A DNA stretch of 64,000 nt from Polysphondylium violaceum (GCA_000277445.1 AJWJ01000001.1:1-64000); one strand, 5' to 3'. Positions 12,132 through 25,397 are shown, counted from the stretch's first letter. Made by a program: numbers and translations. The notes: generated from the sequence alone by a model not told the origin.

Positions 12132-13391
12132 TGTGTTTTGGTTCTACTATAGTATAATGACGATGACAATAGCTCTGTGCTTGTTTAATGAATGGTGATT
12201 TTGATAAATAAATAATATTCAAAAGTAAGAAACCAAGATTTATAAATATTAAAAAAAAAAAAATAAATATGATAAAGTGCGTGTAAGAGTGATCGTATTT
12301 GGTTATTGAGTAAAATAAAATGGAAGAGGGAGTAGGTATTAATATATATGTTAACAATAAAATACAGCAGCAACAACAACAATTACTTTTCTCTCACACA
12401 ATTTTATCCATCCAAGATGTTTGTTGTTTGATTTAGATTCTAGATTCGGTTATGTTTACTGTTTGTGTTGTGTTATTGATCAATTTGATTAAGATAATAA
12501 AAAAGGATGTGAGTGTGAGTGTGGGGTGAATTTGGATTTGTGAAGAGGTGGGTGAAGGTGTGATGAAAAAAAGAGAGAGAGATGTAGAAATTAAAATAAA
12601 ATACAAAGGGAATATAATAGGCAAGTGTTGGGGGTAAGTGGTATGATAGTGTTACAAAAAAGAAGAATGGCTATGATGTTAGGTTAGACACCACCAACAA
12701 TTTCTTTCCTTAAAAATAAATAATATGTATATAAATAGCTGTTATGCGTATTCACAGTGTGTAGGTATGTGTGTATGTGAGAGGTGAGTGTGTTTTTGAT
12801 TTGATTTGGTGTGCGCGCTTTTAGTTTAGATTGAACAATTTTGTTGGGAGACAATGTTTTTTTTACCTTTTTTTTTTTTTTTTTTTTTTTTTGTTCTTAA
12901 CAAAAGGATCTTTTTATTTTGGTCAAAAATGGGTCTCAATTGAAATTCGAGTCAAATTTCTCACTATGTTTGCACACACGACACACGAGATAATAATAAA
13001 CAAGGTATTTCGTATTTATTCATTCATAAATAATTATCACTTGATTTGTTTATACAATCTACAGTAGTGTTGGTTTACTGTTTTTTATTTTATTTTGTTA
13101 TATATCTAAAAATTGAGATATATATTAAATGTGCGTGTGGTGTTGGGTTGGGATGTGTTTTATAAAAAATCAGGTGATGGAAATAATAATCGGCTATTAG
13201 TTCACTTTAGATATTCTCCTCTTCTCGTATTGTGTGGTGTATATATAATTTGTTTTGGTTGGTTGTTGTTGAAGTTGAGTATGTGTAATAATAATAATAA
13301 TAATTAAATTAATAATAATTGAATTGAATTGAATTGAATTGTCCTTTTGTTATTGGTCTATCTATAAAAAAATCTAAAAAGTATTAAAGAG
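12132..13391. other. Intergenic region between RhoGEF 5' end and mS34 3' end
   Basis: About 1.26 kb of AT-rich DNA with poly-T tracts and GTGTGT/GTGAG blocks. Because both flanking genes are on the minus strand, it should carry the RhoGEF promoter on its low-coordinate side. No convincing coding exon or RNA gene was found. Confidence 0.55.
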
Positions 13392-13882
13392 TTATTGTTG
13401 TTCTTCTTGAGTTTGTTCTACTTTAGATTCTTGAGATTCAACTGCCTTAATATATGGGTATGGTGTCCAGTTCTTTTCAAATTTATTTGGGATTTGTCTA
13501 ATTCTGTTATCTGTTTTACCTCCCCAAGTTAAAACACCGTGTACTTTACCACGTAAACCGAAATCTGTACCCTGCATTATTATTGATATTTCATATTAAT
13601 AAGTGTTGTTGTTGTTGATGTGTTGAAATAGTTGGTGGTGATAATGATCAAGGTTATCAATATCATTATTCAAGCACCAATAAAACATACAGTTTTACCA
13701 AAAGAGACTTTGGTTACAGTCCAATAGGACTCTTTTTCAGGCCAACCCTTTTTAGTGATTTTATGACCGACACCTCTGTTTGGTAAAGAAAAGCAAAGAT
13801 CTAAAAAGTTATCACCCTTTAATTTCTTTTTAGCAACATTGCTAAAGAGAGCACTAATGAATTTAGTTGTATTGGTGGACAT
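13392..13882 (-). CDS. mrps34: Mitochondrial small-subunit ribosomal protein mS34
   Basis: Component of the mitochondrial ribosome small subunit. Two exons (13882-13691 and 13571-13392), intron GTATGT...GCAG, phase 0 on both sides, giving 123 residues. The N-terminal half contains GDNFLDLCFSLPNRGVGHKITKKGWPEKESYWTVTKV. The second exon gives the hallmark GLRGKVHGVLTWGGKTDNRIRQIPNKFEKNWTPYP, which matches the family pattern G(K)xxGVLTxxGK followed by a Trp in the mitochondrial S34 family. The protein is basic except for a short Glu/Gln tail. It is divergent from the organellar DNA polymerase gene with 225 bp between the start codons, so the two probably share a promoter region. Confidence 0.85.
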
Positions 13883-14107
13883 GTTGTTGTATAAATATAA
13901 ATATCGTGTTGTTTAAATGACAGACAAATATGATGCCTCGTAATCGAAAATTGATCATATTTTTTAGAAAAAAAAAAATTCAAATTTTTATGATTTTTTT
14001 TCGCCAAAAAAACGAAGTTCTCTCGTTTTATCACAATGAGTGGTTAGTCCCCGCAAAACAATTTAGTTTTTTAGATATATATATTAGATAGATAGATATA
14101 TGAGAGA

Positions 14108-17100
14108 ATGATATATGTTTCAACGAGTCATAGATTAATAGGACTTGGTAAACAGTTAATCACACACAATAGTATTGTTGTTGGAGGCACTATTAATAGT
14201 ATACATCATCATCAGCAACAACAGCAACAACGATACAGTTATTTAACAATTTCAAATAATAACAATGATAATGTTGATGGAAATGATAGTGTAGATAGTA
14301 CCAGTAATAATACAACAACACCAACACCAACTAAAAGTAGAGTTAAAATAAAGATTAAATCTAAAGATCCATTTATCTTATTACCAAACAATAAAAAGGT
14401 TTATTTAAAGTCTACCAAAATCCAAAAAACTAAATTAAATATTCACAATGATCTTGGAGGTGGTGTGATTGATGGTGCAGCAACTGCCGCTCAACCAATT
14501 TTAGATACTTCACTAAGTAGATTACAAAATAATATAGTTTTGAATCATCCATCCCATCCAAGTATTCATCACCATCATCATGACAATTTTTATCAACATC
14601 CTCATATAAATGTAAATATACCAACACCATCAACAACAACAACAACAACAACAACAACAACTAGTCCACCTAAATTAAAAATTACAGAAAAGAGAAAAGT
14701 AAAGAAAGAAAAAGTAGATTTAAATATAAACAAAACTACTGCATCTCTTGATTCAATAACAAAGGAAACAGTTACAACTACAACTACTACTACAACCATA
14801 GCAAAAGAAACACTGATTCCAATTGAAAATTTAATAAATAATAGTAATAGTAACAACAATATTGATCATGTAGTTAAAAAAGGAGATAGTATAGTATTGA
14901 TTGATGGAACATTGATGTTTTATAAAGGATATGCAACAACGACCAAAACAATGGGGACTGATGTTAATGGTGTCTATGCATTTACACAATCATTGATCAA
15001 GGTCATCAAGGAACTGAAACCAGATTATTTGGTTGTTTGTTTTGATGTCTTTGGAGGAAAAGGTAACTTTAGACGAGAGATCTATCCACAATACAAAGGA
15101 AACAGACCCGCACCACCACCAGAACTTGTTAAACAAATACCATTGTTACCTCAAGTTACTCAAGCACTTGGCATACCTTTTGTGCAATTGGATGGATACG
15201 AATGTGACGATTTGCTCGCATCCTATGCCAAACAATCTGTTGAAAAGGGACTCAAAGTAACCATTGTGTCAGAGGACAAGGACCTCTTTCAATTGGTGAG
15301 ACCAAATGTAAATATATATAGTGTAAGAAATACTGAAATGTATAATGAACAAGATGTCATTTATAAATATGGTTTTCCCTCAAGTTTATTTGTAACCTAT
15401 CAAAGTCTATTGGGTGATAAAGTTGACAATAGTAAGTGTCGTTTATTATTCCCAATATCATCAATTCGTGTTTATTAATTTAATAACCCCAACCATATCA
15501 TTAGTCCCAGGTATACCAAGTATTGGCAAAAAGGCAGCAACAGATATCGTTAAATCTTTGGGACATTTAAATAATATATTAGAGAATGTTGATCAAATTC
15601 AAGTTTTAAAACATGCCAAATTGATTGAAGAATACAAAGATCAATTGAAAATGAATTATCAATTGGCAAAGTTGAATGAGAATGTTGTTTTACCAGTTTC
15701 CATTGAAAATTCTTTTTTTAATCCAATCAATAGAGCAAATGTAATATTTTAGATTTATTATCATGATTCTTTATTGTTTACTAATATTCTCTTTATCCAA
15801 ATACTGTAGTTTGTAAAGTTTTTGGAGAAATTTGAATTTAAATCAATTTTGAATAATTTACACAACTTGAAGTTGAAATTTGAAAAAGAGGAAGAGAGCA
15901 GTATAAATAATAATAATAATAATAATAACAATAATAATGCTGATGAATCAGCAACACCATCAAGAGAATATAGTAAAGTTGAATTTAATTATATGGATGA
16001 AAATATCATTTTAGATCCAATTAGTAATGAAGAGATTGATCAATTAAAGCCTAAAAATGTTACAATGGTTAGAAATGTCGAGCAAGCTAAAAGAGTGGTC
16101 GAGAAATTGTTGTCACTGAAAAATGTATTTCATGCCTGTGATACTGAAGTCGTTGATTTGGATCTTAAAAAAGAATCGCCTATTGGTCATGGAAAAGTGA
16201 TTTGTTTTAGTATTTATTGTGGTCCAGATATTGACTTTGGCAATGGTCCTAGAATTTGGGTTGATGTCATGGATGATATCCAAGGAAAGGAGATATTAGA
16301 AGTGTTTAGACCATATTTTGAAGATGAACAAATACTCAAGGTCTGGCACAATTATGGATTTGATCGACATATACTCAATAATCATGATATCAATGTCGTT
16401 GGTTTTGGTGGAGATACCATCCACATGGCAAGACTATGGGATGCCTCCAGAACCACCAATGGTAGTGGCTATAGTTTAGAGGCATTGAGTAAAGAGTTGT
16501 TGGAGAACCCAAAAATCACAATCAAAGATTTGTTTGGCAGTAAAAAGATTAAAAGAGACGGCGAGGAGGGCAAGGCTATTGTTGTGCCTCCACTGGAATT
16601 TATTCAAAGAGACAAAAAGTTTATTCAACCCTGGATAGAATATAGTTCACTCGATGCAGAGTTGACTTGGAAACTCCGAGAGAATTTGCATTTAAAGTTG
16701 TTGGACATGGAATGGACACCTGGCACAAATATGTGGGATTTCTATTATCTCATGTGGAGACCCTTTGGCCACCTTCTCACAGAGATGGAAAAGAGAGGAA
16801 TGAAGATTGACATACCCTATCTCAAGACTCTTGAAGAAAAGGCTCAAAACGACATTGAAGAAAATAGAAAGCGATTCTATGAGTGGGCCAAAAAGCATTC
16901 GCCGGGCGCAGAGTATATGAACAGCGACAGTGATGCACAAATCCAACAACTCCTCTTTGCGCCCGTTGTAAATAAAAAAACCAAAGAGGCACTCCCAAGA
17001 GAAAAAGACTTTGAGTGCGACAATGTATTGAACGTCATTGAGCCAGGCAAAACAAAGGCTAAAAAGAAAATGAAGTTTTTCCTCCATGGCATTGGATTAG

Positions 17101-18263
17101 AGTCCAAAACTGTTACTGCATCGGGCTGGCCTTCCGTAGACTCGCAATCACTTCGTGAATTGGCCGGATCAAATCCAGAGGCAGGCAAGTATGGCAGCGC
17201 ATTTAAATTTTTTGTAGACAAGTATCCTGAAGACAAAGAGCGTGGTGAAAGTGAGGGCAGAGAAGCATGTTTGGCAATCAACTCTTTGCTCGAAATCGGC
17301 AGTATTGGTACGCTGATCAATTCATTTATTCTTCCACTACAAAAACTGGCCGACTCGAATTCCCGTCTTCACACCAGTGTCAATTTAAACACTGAAACTG
17401 GACGTCTTTCCTCCCGTCGACCCAATCTTCAAAATCAACCAGCCCTCGAAAAGGATAGATATAAAATTAGAGCCGCATTTACTTGTGAGCCAGGAAACAC
17501 ATTAATCGTAGCCGATTATGGTCAGCTGGAACTTAGACTATTGGCCCACATTACCAACTGCAAGAGTATGATCAATGCATTCCATGTCGGTGGTGATTTC
17601 CATTCACGTACCGCTATGGGCATGTATCCACACGTCAAAGAGGCCATCGATAAAGGCGAAGTCCTCTTGGAATGGGATGGAGATGGCGAGCCACCCAAGC
17701 CTCTCCTCAAAAACACCTATGCAAGTGAAAGAAGAAAAGCCAAAACTCTCAATTTCTCTATTGCCTATGGTAAAACTCCTCATGGTCTTTCCCAAGATTG
17801 GGGTGTAACACTCAAAGAGGCTCAAGAGACTCTAAATAGATGGTATGAGGACCGTCCCGAGGTATTGGTTTGGCAAAGAAGAACCATAGAAACAGCTCAT
17901 CGTCACAAATGGACTCGAACATTGATGGGTCGTTACAGACATCTACCAGACATTGACAACAATGCCAAAGGCATGAAGAATCACGCAGAAAGAGCATCCA
18001 TCAATACCCCACTTCAAGGTGGTGCCGCAGACATTGTGATGAAGGCAATGTTGATCATTGAAGAAAACACAAGACTCAAAGAATTGGGTTTCAAAATGAT
18101 TATGCAAATTCACGATGAACTCATTCTTGAAGGACCCGAAGAAAATGCCGATGAAGCAAGAGAATTGGTAGTCAAATTGATGAGTAATCCTCTCACCACT
18201 CCTTTATTAATTGATTTAATTGTCGATTGTAGATATGCAAAAACTTGGTATGATGCCAAATAA
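14108..18263 (+). CDS. Family A DNA polymerase (PolI-like) with 5' nuclease, 3'-5' exonuclease and polymerase domains, probably mitochondrial
   Basis: Three exons (14108-15431, 15505-15740, 15810-18263) close in frame to 1337 residues. Residues 1-255 are a low-complexity His/Gln/Thr extension with a basic start, compatible with mitochondrial import. About 257-520 is a PolI-type 5'-3' nuclease: LIDGTLMFYKGY, CFDVFGGKGNFRREIYPQYKGNR, DGYECDDLLASYA, VSEDKDLFQL and, across the first intron, GDKVDNIPGIPSIGKKAA. About 628-811 is a DnaQ-like 3'-5' exonuclease (CDTEVVDL, HNYGFDRHIL, SSLDAELTW). The polymerase domain carries motif A ADYGQLELR (about 1088), motif B RRKAKTLNFSIAYG (about 1160) and motif C QIHDELILEG (about 1286). 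All key acidic and basic residues look intact. Role: replication and repair of mitochondrial DNA, inferred from family and from the divergent mS34 neighbour. Confidence 0.9.
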
Positions 18264-18384
18264 ATTAATTCATTAAATTTAATCGATTTGCAATTCGTGT
18301 GTTGAAAAAAAAAAAAAAAAAAGTTTAGACATATTTGTAAATTTCTCATCAAATCAAGATATAAATATAGATATAGACATAATA

Positions 18385-18930
18385 ATGAGTAAAAAAGATA
18401 AATCGTTCGGAGGAGGAACATTGCAATTTACAAAAGTAGTTCCTAAATTCTTGCAAAATCTAAAAAAGACAACAGAAGTAGATATAAATGAAAAGTTTAA
18501 AGATTATATGAATCAAGAAGACAATGATGAAATAACTCAAGATCAATTAGAAAAAGAAGCAATTGAAAGAGCGCTAAAAGAGGAACAACAATTAGAATCC
18601 GTTGGACAAGAAAAAGAAAAGCTCGAACAAGAGGAAAAAGAAAAGCAGTTACAAGAACAAAAACAAGAAATACTGAGACAAGATGCTATAGAAGAAGAGA
18701 AAGCACGATTAGAGGGGAGAGAGAGAAAGATTGTATTTCAAAAACCATCATCTCTATCAATTACAAAACAACCAAATGCCGCTAAAAATTCAAAAGATTC
18801 ACTAAACGACACTATTAAATCAATAAAGAAAACAAATTCAAAGTCACCGAAGTCAATAGAAAAGAGTAATAGTGCCAAGAAAAAACAAACAGGTGGTAGT
18901 AGCATGCTCTCATTTGATATTGATGAATAA
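18385..18930 (+). CDS. DUF4604 (KIAA1143-like) protein
   Basis: Single-exon 181-residue protein, start at the first ATG of the frame. It begins with a short conserved-looking segment (LQFTKVVPKFLQNLK), continues as a highly charged Glu/Lys/Gln coiled coil (about 50-112), then GRERKIVFQKP (about 112-122), and ends in SSMLSFDIDE. The pair made by the IVFQKP-like block and the C-terminal LSFDxxE end is the pattern of the uncharacterised DUF4604/KIAA1143 family, conserved in eukaryotes. Function unknown; nuclear location is plausible given the basic tail but is not shown. It is close behind the polymerase gene (122 bp), same strand. Confidence 0.7.
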   Translation: MSKKDKSFGGGTLQFTKVVPKFLQNLKKTTEVDINEKFKDYMNQEDNDEITQDQLEKEAIERALKEEQQLESVGQEKEKLEQEEKEKQLQEQKQEILRQDAIEEEKARLEGRERKIVFQKPSSLSITKQPNAAKNSKDSLNDTIKSIKKTNSKSPKSIEKSNSAKKKQTGGSSMLSFDIDE

Positions 18931-19229
18931 ATAAATTGTAAATGGAATCAAATCGCCATGTATGTGACAACAACTCATTAGTATTTAAAACTCAACAACA
19001 CCATATGCATTTTGTAATATCAACACATAATCTCACCAACAAATTGTGTCTGTTTTATATCAACATAAACACAAGGCCTTACTTGTCAGTAGCACTTTTT
19101 TCATTGAACCAAGGTTTTTTTTTCACACCGATTTGTGTTCGAATCACTTTTTATTCCCAAAATATCTTCGAAAAAAAAAAATGAAAGAAATCAAAAAAAA
19201 TTACTTTAACGTCCATATCTCATAAATCA

Positions 19230-22200
19230 ATGGTGACAAGAATGGATACACTTAGAGTATTTGTATTATACATTTTTTTATCACTTGTACTATTATTTAA
19301 TGGTGGTAGGGTAGTTGATGCTCAATCAGTAGTTATTCCCACAAACTCTATTCTCAAGGGTGTAGAACAATATGCAGACTCTTCGAATAAATGTTTGTTT
19401 GATTTTTTCATCAAAGGTCCTTTAGAATTGAATGGTGCTGGTATTTTAACGCAATGTTCTGTAACCATTCCAGGTTTGTCATGCTTGGCCCATGAGGTGT
19501 ATTTCAATAATACTCATTATGGTATCAGAGGATCATTTCAATTTGATTCAAATGTTGTTCCCTACACAAATATTCAGTTTGGTGTTACCAAAACATCAGA
19601 TGTATTGACTTATCAAAGCTCTCTTGTTAATCCAGATGGTACTCCATTTAGCTATACATGTGAAGGTATGTTGGTTGATATTATTACTTTTAATATTAAT
19701 ACTAATAATCTTATTTACTCAGCTATGCCAACAATTGCAAATTTATTGGTATTAAAAGATTTGGTTCCTAATTTAAATGCTCAATTTTATCAATCAAATT
19801 ATTTTTCAGGCACTTTTAATATAGCCTCTACATTGACTAGACCTTTATACTATGACTTCTTATGTCAATCAACAGATTACCAATGTGTATTTCAATATAT
19901 TGATGTTCATACATTGGCATTCACTATTAATTATATAGATGATTTCAAAAACTTGGATTCTGGTAATGTAGTGATAGAGAATCCTGCTTCCTCTTCAATT
20001 ACAATTAGAAACTCATTAGATACTGGTATGTGTATTTATTATTATTATTATTTTCTTTAAACTTTTAATATTAATAATACTATTACTAGCACAAGCAACT
20101 GTATCATTTGATAATGGTTTTACTGAGTTTAAGATACCTCAACTTTGGGGTTATTATTTTAAAACCACTTTATCTACCGCTGGCCAATTCCCACCTCTTA
20201 ATCTATTCCTTGAACCTTTATTTGGCAGCTCAGTGCGTGACTTGACGTTTTTTGTTAGAGCAGCATCAACTATACCTAAATTAATTAATCCAGATGGTAC
20301 AACAACATCTGTTCTCAAAACAATTGATATAGGACCTACATCAAATTTAATTCTTTCATCAACCATTGACCCTCAAGAAAATTTCTTGAATATAGAGTTT
20401 GAAACCAACTCTAGATTCTCAATTCCTCCCCAATTTTCAGACTCACCTCCATACTATACCTCTTATCCATTTGGTCTTACATCTTATGATGGTTATAAAA
20501 GACATTATAGATTCCCAAAGATATATGATACATCCTTGTCAGTTGTTAGCTGTAGTGTTGGCGTCCCTGATGTATATGGTACAACTTTTATTGTTACTAG
20601 CACCACAAATGACCAGGTACCACCTACCCTTGACTCTTTAGATCTTATTTTGTTGAATGAGACTCACTCTGTTCTAAGGATTGGTGCTTCTGACGATGTG
20701 TCTGGTGTCTTTTTGATTACTGTGGATATAATAAGTCAAGACTTGACCAAGAGACACACAGGTGAATTGACAAAGAATCATCTTGTTTCAGGCACTAAAT
20801 TGAGTGGTGTATATGAATCGATTGTTCCCTTTAAAAAGTCTTTTACAACAACAGTTGCCATCTATGACTATGCCGCCACATCCACCCAGTACGATGATGT
20901 AACTCTCAATTTTAGATTTGGTATTGACTTGACTCAATCAAGTAGCTACCAACTCTCTGATGTGACAGAATTATATTTTACTCCCAATAATCCAGACGTT
21001 ACATCCAACGCAGTCGATGTTGTTTTTTATTGCAACATATCACAAACTCAACTCCAAAGAGAAGAGTATACATCGGTGTCTCTTATGCTGATCCTTTCAT
21101 TAAATAATATTTTCAATGTATTTGGTACATATAATCAAACTGCTGGGCTCTATCAATTCCCATTCACGCTACCTGTCTCCACGACCCCTGGTAATTTTAG
21201 ATATGGCCTCGTTATTAATAATCAATACGGAATTGAAAGCTCTGTTTTAATATCCAAGTTTGGCAACAAGGCCAATCTAAATATCGTCAACACTGGTATT
21301 ATTGATGTAAGCCCCCCAATAGTAGCTCAAGTAACTCAAGCATCGACTTTAGAAAGCCCTCTGACCTGGCATTTGCTCTTTGAAGATATCAGTCCCATTA
21401 AAAAGGTTATCGTTGGTATTAGCAGTGAATATGATATGCAGGGTAAAAACTTTACTCTGGATCCCCAAAATCAAAATAGTTTTCAAGCCACACTCACCTA
21501 TGAAATAGATCCTGCAAAATGTCGACCAATGAAGTACTGGATATCTTATATTTATACTGAAGATGTATTGGGTAACATAGGTGAAAGTGTTAGATATAGC
21601 AACACTAACTTTCATCCATTCTTTAAATTTGATTATTCAAATGCCGATGTTATCTCATTAACTTCAGCTTATTGTACCGTCAATATTTTGGAAAGTGATC
21701 CTCCACAGCTTTTAGCTCTAACTATTGCCACCACTACCAATGCAAGTATTCAAAACGTACAAGCTCAAGTAAATTTCCAAGTTACTGATGGTACCATGGT
21801 TTCCGAGGACCATTTACCAGTTTGTTATTTTACCGATATAGATAATCAAGTATTATCTGCAGTGGCAGCCATTGTAAATAATGTTGCTGGTGTTGTCAAT
21901 TACAAGTGTGACTTTATATTCCCATTTGCCTTTGGACCCAAAGCACTTTTATCAATCTATGGTTTATCTGATATTTATTTCAACTATATTGGTTTCTCTA
22001 CTTTGGACTTAAAAGCTATTAGTCCATCTTTTAATCCAGTATATACAGTCGCTAGCACAATCTCAGAGGTTGTTATTGAATCAACATCATCATTGGAAGA
22101 AGCATTGGACGTATTTTATATTTATGGTAGAGGATTTAAACAAGGATCAACTGTTGTGCAATTACAAATGGATACATCCCTTGGTAGTAGCTCCATTGAT

Positions 22201-23502
22201 TTAACACCAAATATAACAACTGGTAGTGTTTTGGTTTTATACAATATTCCACAATCACTTGAATATAGAGTCAAGGTTACTGAAACTATTAGTCAAAAAT
22301 CATCTTTAGTTTTGATATTAAAAGGTCCCTTACCTACAGATTCATCTAGTAGTACTTCTCTATCTTCTTCAGCATCTTCGGAATCACAATCATCACAATC
22401 ATCAAGTTCTAATCCAACAAATACTCCAGTAACCCCAACTCCAATAGTAACACAAACACCTACACCACCTACATGTAAATCAGATTGTGGTGCATCACTT
22501 GGTTATGGTGTATGTAAAAACACAGCATGTGTTTGTAACTCTCCTCATAGTGGCTTAGATTGTTTGTCTACTATTGCCAAGTCCTCTATTGAGCCAAATA
22601 CTCATAAGCCTTCTGTGAATGTAACTTTTGATACTAGAACTAGCAGTAGCGGTGGTAATCCAACAAACACCAAAAGCACCCAATTCTCATCATTTATTGC
22701 ATTAACCTCTATAAATGAGTTGGAGAATGGTGGAGATACTATAGTTAGTAAGCATGTGTTTAATAATGATAAATGGATCAGTATTGAATCAAACTCTGAT
22801 GATGATCCCAATGTTAAAACCACTCATTTCAAATATATTATCGATAATTCATTGAATACAACAATCCTCTCGACAGTTCAAGTATTTTCACAAGCCAAAA
22901 CAATTACATTTGGTAAACAAAAACTGGAAATGAATCCATCCACTGTCAAATTCACATTCAACATCACAGCCTATCCATTTGCCAAGTCAACCAATACTCT
23001 TCAACTCATAATGAGTGCATCTCTCTTGTCAGATCAAGAGGTTGGTTGTTCTTATCAAGAGTTTATTCAAGATGAAACAGACTCACAATACCTAAAGATA
23101 CAAATTGATCAAGTGGCATTGTTTGGTAGATTTATTGGATTTGGTATCATTGATGGTAGAGAGGATACTATTACAAATAGTGCTGTAGATGAAACTGGTA
23201 CAAAACAAACAAGTAAATCACAACAAACATTTATTGGATTAAATGTTAGATATTTTAAACAATATGCACTACTTGATCCTGATTTCTCTGTTTTAATCGA
23301 TACAAAATCAGCAAGTGATCAAGAGAATTCCATATGTACATCTGAACCATCTTCATCAAAACTCACTTCTGCACAAATTGCAGGTATAGTTGTTGGTGGT
23401 GTTGTATTTCTATTCATTATAGCCGCCGTTACTATTTATGTTCTTAGCAAGAAAACCTATAATCCAACTATTCTCAAACTCAGAAAACTAACAAAACGCT
23501 AG
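19230..23502 (+). CDS. Large cell-surface protein with EGF-like and single TM segment
   Basis: Predicted type I membrane protein of 1402 residues from two exons (19230-20025, 20090-23502; GTATGT...TAG, phase closes). Seen: signal peptide (LRVFVLYIFLSLVLLF then VVDAQ), a long beta-rich, Cys-poor ectodomain, then a region around 925-1000 that resembles an IPT/TIG repeat (VFYIYGRGFKQGSTVVQLQ). A Ser/Thr/Pro-rich linker is followed by one EGF-like module at about 1060-1091 (CKSDCGASLGYGVCKNTACVCNSPHSGLDC). A membrane-proximal beta domain precedes a TM helix at about 1362-1385 (IAGIVVGGVVFLFIIAAVTIYVL) and a short basic tail. This layout matches the expanded dictyostelid EGF/TIG surface-protein families (ComC-like), which include adhesion and cell-sorting proteins. 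Which member, and its ligand, cannot be told. A second in-frame Met four codons in (MDTLRVF) is an alternative start. Confidence 0.8.
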
Positions 23503-23685
23503 AGTGTTTTATTTAAGATAAATATTTCAATAAACTATGATCAATAGATTAATATAGGTAGAGGTTAAATTAATTTGTTTATTATAATAAAGGATTATAA
23601 ATTAAATTGTAATATACAGTTTAATATCAAATCCCTTTTTGGGGAAATGGGTACAAAGAGAGAAAGAAAGAATATATAGAAATAT

Positions 23686-24666
23686 TTAAAAGTCATGGGG
23701 TAAGCTATCAAAATACTGACTATAAGATGTTCCATAACTACCACCAAAATGAGGCAAAAGTTGGTCACTGTCAATATCTTGTAATAATCGCTCTTGTTTA
23801 ACTATTTCTACCCTTTTTACAATCTTGTTCTTAACAAAGGTTTTTGCAAACGAGAGCATTGGTTTGACATAGAATGGGGGATTTAGGATATAGATCTTTT
23901 GTATACGACCAGGAAACACATTCTCCATTTTACCCTCAACATGTTGACTCAATCTTTTATCAAAATGTTTAAATAATGAAAAGTTTTTTAAATCTTCAAC
24001 AATGACCATACCCAATCTATGAGAGCTTGAACTATTATAGATGCTATTGTTAGTATTTTACAATACATATGAAACATATAATATATATGTATATATTTAC
24101 TCATCATTAACAGATTGATCAATATTCCATAATATAGAGGTTAAATATTCTTTAAAATCATGATCTTTGGGGACCAAATTGTGAGGAATTAAATAGGAAA
24201 TTGATCTATTTAATTTATCTCTTTTTCCAATAATACTAAAACTCGAGGCCTTGAGTGCAATTTCTGAATTTACATCCTTTTTCAAGACAGGGAAAGGAAT
24301 ATCTAATTTTTTTCTTAGATTCTATTTTTTAGTTGGAGAAAAGTTAGAGTATGATACTAATAGTGTGTGCTTTTATCGGAAAAAAGTGTTTACTTACTAA
24401 ATTGTTTTCTAATAATTTAGCAGCATCAGCAACAATTAACTTTTTGGCAAAAAGATACAACATTAAATATTGTGGTTCAATATCTATATTAAAATAATAA
24501 ATATTAGCAAGATAGGAATCTTATTGATGAAAAGTTTTTTTTTACCTTTAGCGATTTGTTCATTTCTGAACTCCTCAAGTTTTAATTGTTCTTCTTGAGA
24601 TAAACCATTTAAAATCCTATAGGATTTAGGTGAGTCAGGGATAATATCAGGAGTTATATTTAGCAT
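23686..24666 (-). CDS. CRAL-TRIO (Sec14-like) lipid-binding domain protein
   Basis: Four exons (24666-24546, 24483-24398, 24321-24101, 24043-23686) close in frame to 261 residues. The N-terminal part resembles the CRAL-TRIO N helical region: SQEEQLKLEEFRN, then DIEPQYLMLYLFAKKLIVADAAKLLENNL. The lipid-binding fold follows: LGMVIVEDLKNFSLFKHFDKRLSQHVEGKMENVFPGRIQKIYILNPPFYVKPMLSFAKTFVKNKIVKRV, ending LPHFGGS, the typical close of a Sec14 domain. Such proteins bind and exchange phosphoinositides or other hydrophobic ligands in the cytosol; ligand unknown. It is somewhat shorter than classical Sec14 (about 300 residues). Divergent from Aha1 on the other side of a 731 bp AT-rich gap. Confidence 0.8.
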
Positions 24667-25159
24667 TTGTTAAGAAAAAAAAAAAGTGATAAAAATATTT
24701 AAAAATACAGATAAATGTGTATAATTGATTGATTAAGATTAATTTGAATGCTTTGAAACCAAAAACATCTTAATATTTATAGAAGAGCTTTATTTTAAAA
24801 CCAGACCTGGGTTTTTTTTAACCCCCATTCAATCGAGATATTTTTTTAAATAAATTTTTTTAAAAATATATTATCAATTTTTGATTCTCCTATGAATGAA
24901 GGAGAGTTGTGCGAACAAATTCAATAAAAGCATTGTAAATAGTATATTCGCATCATTTACATGCTTTAATGTACTTTAATGATATATGTGATTCCTTTTA
25001 CATTTGTGTTTTACTTGTGTTTTAAAAACTGTTAAATGACTAAAGTTAAAAAACTTATATGTGAATCTAGCACATTTTCCCCTATAGGAAAAAAAAGAAA
25101 ATTTCATCAAAATTCATAAGAAAAAAACTGTACATTTTGCGAAAACTTGAAAATTTTAC

Positions 25160-25192
<33 letters not shown>

Positions 25193-25397
25193 AAACGACT
25201 CACACTTCAACTGTCATATTCACATTTGTTCTAAGGTAACTATTTACCCTTTTCTCTTTTATATTGATAAATAAACACTACAGTGGGGTTAATATTAATA
25301 CTCTCTACTTTACTCCTAATTTATTTATTTTTATTTTTGCTCTACGCGTGTTTAATAAATAACAGTACTATATACTATACCTATACTATAAACAAAA
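24667..25397. promoter_or_regulatory. Divergent promoter region between CRAL-TRIO gene and aha1
   Basis: Extremely AT-rich spacer holding the 5' sides of both flanking genes, including an uninterrupted 28-base A run at 25160-25187. I looked for heat-shock elements because Aha1 is heat-inducible in yeast. Only scattered GAA/TTC units with wrong spacing were seen. Confidence 0.5.

Noticed and set aside
24860-25397. Heat-shock elements before aha1
   Set aside because: GAA and TTC units are present by A/T bias but none has the alternating 5-bp spacing of a true element.
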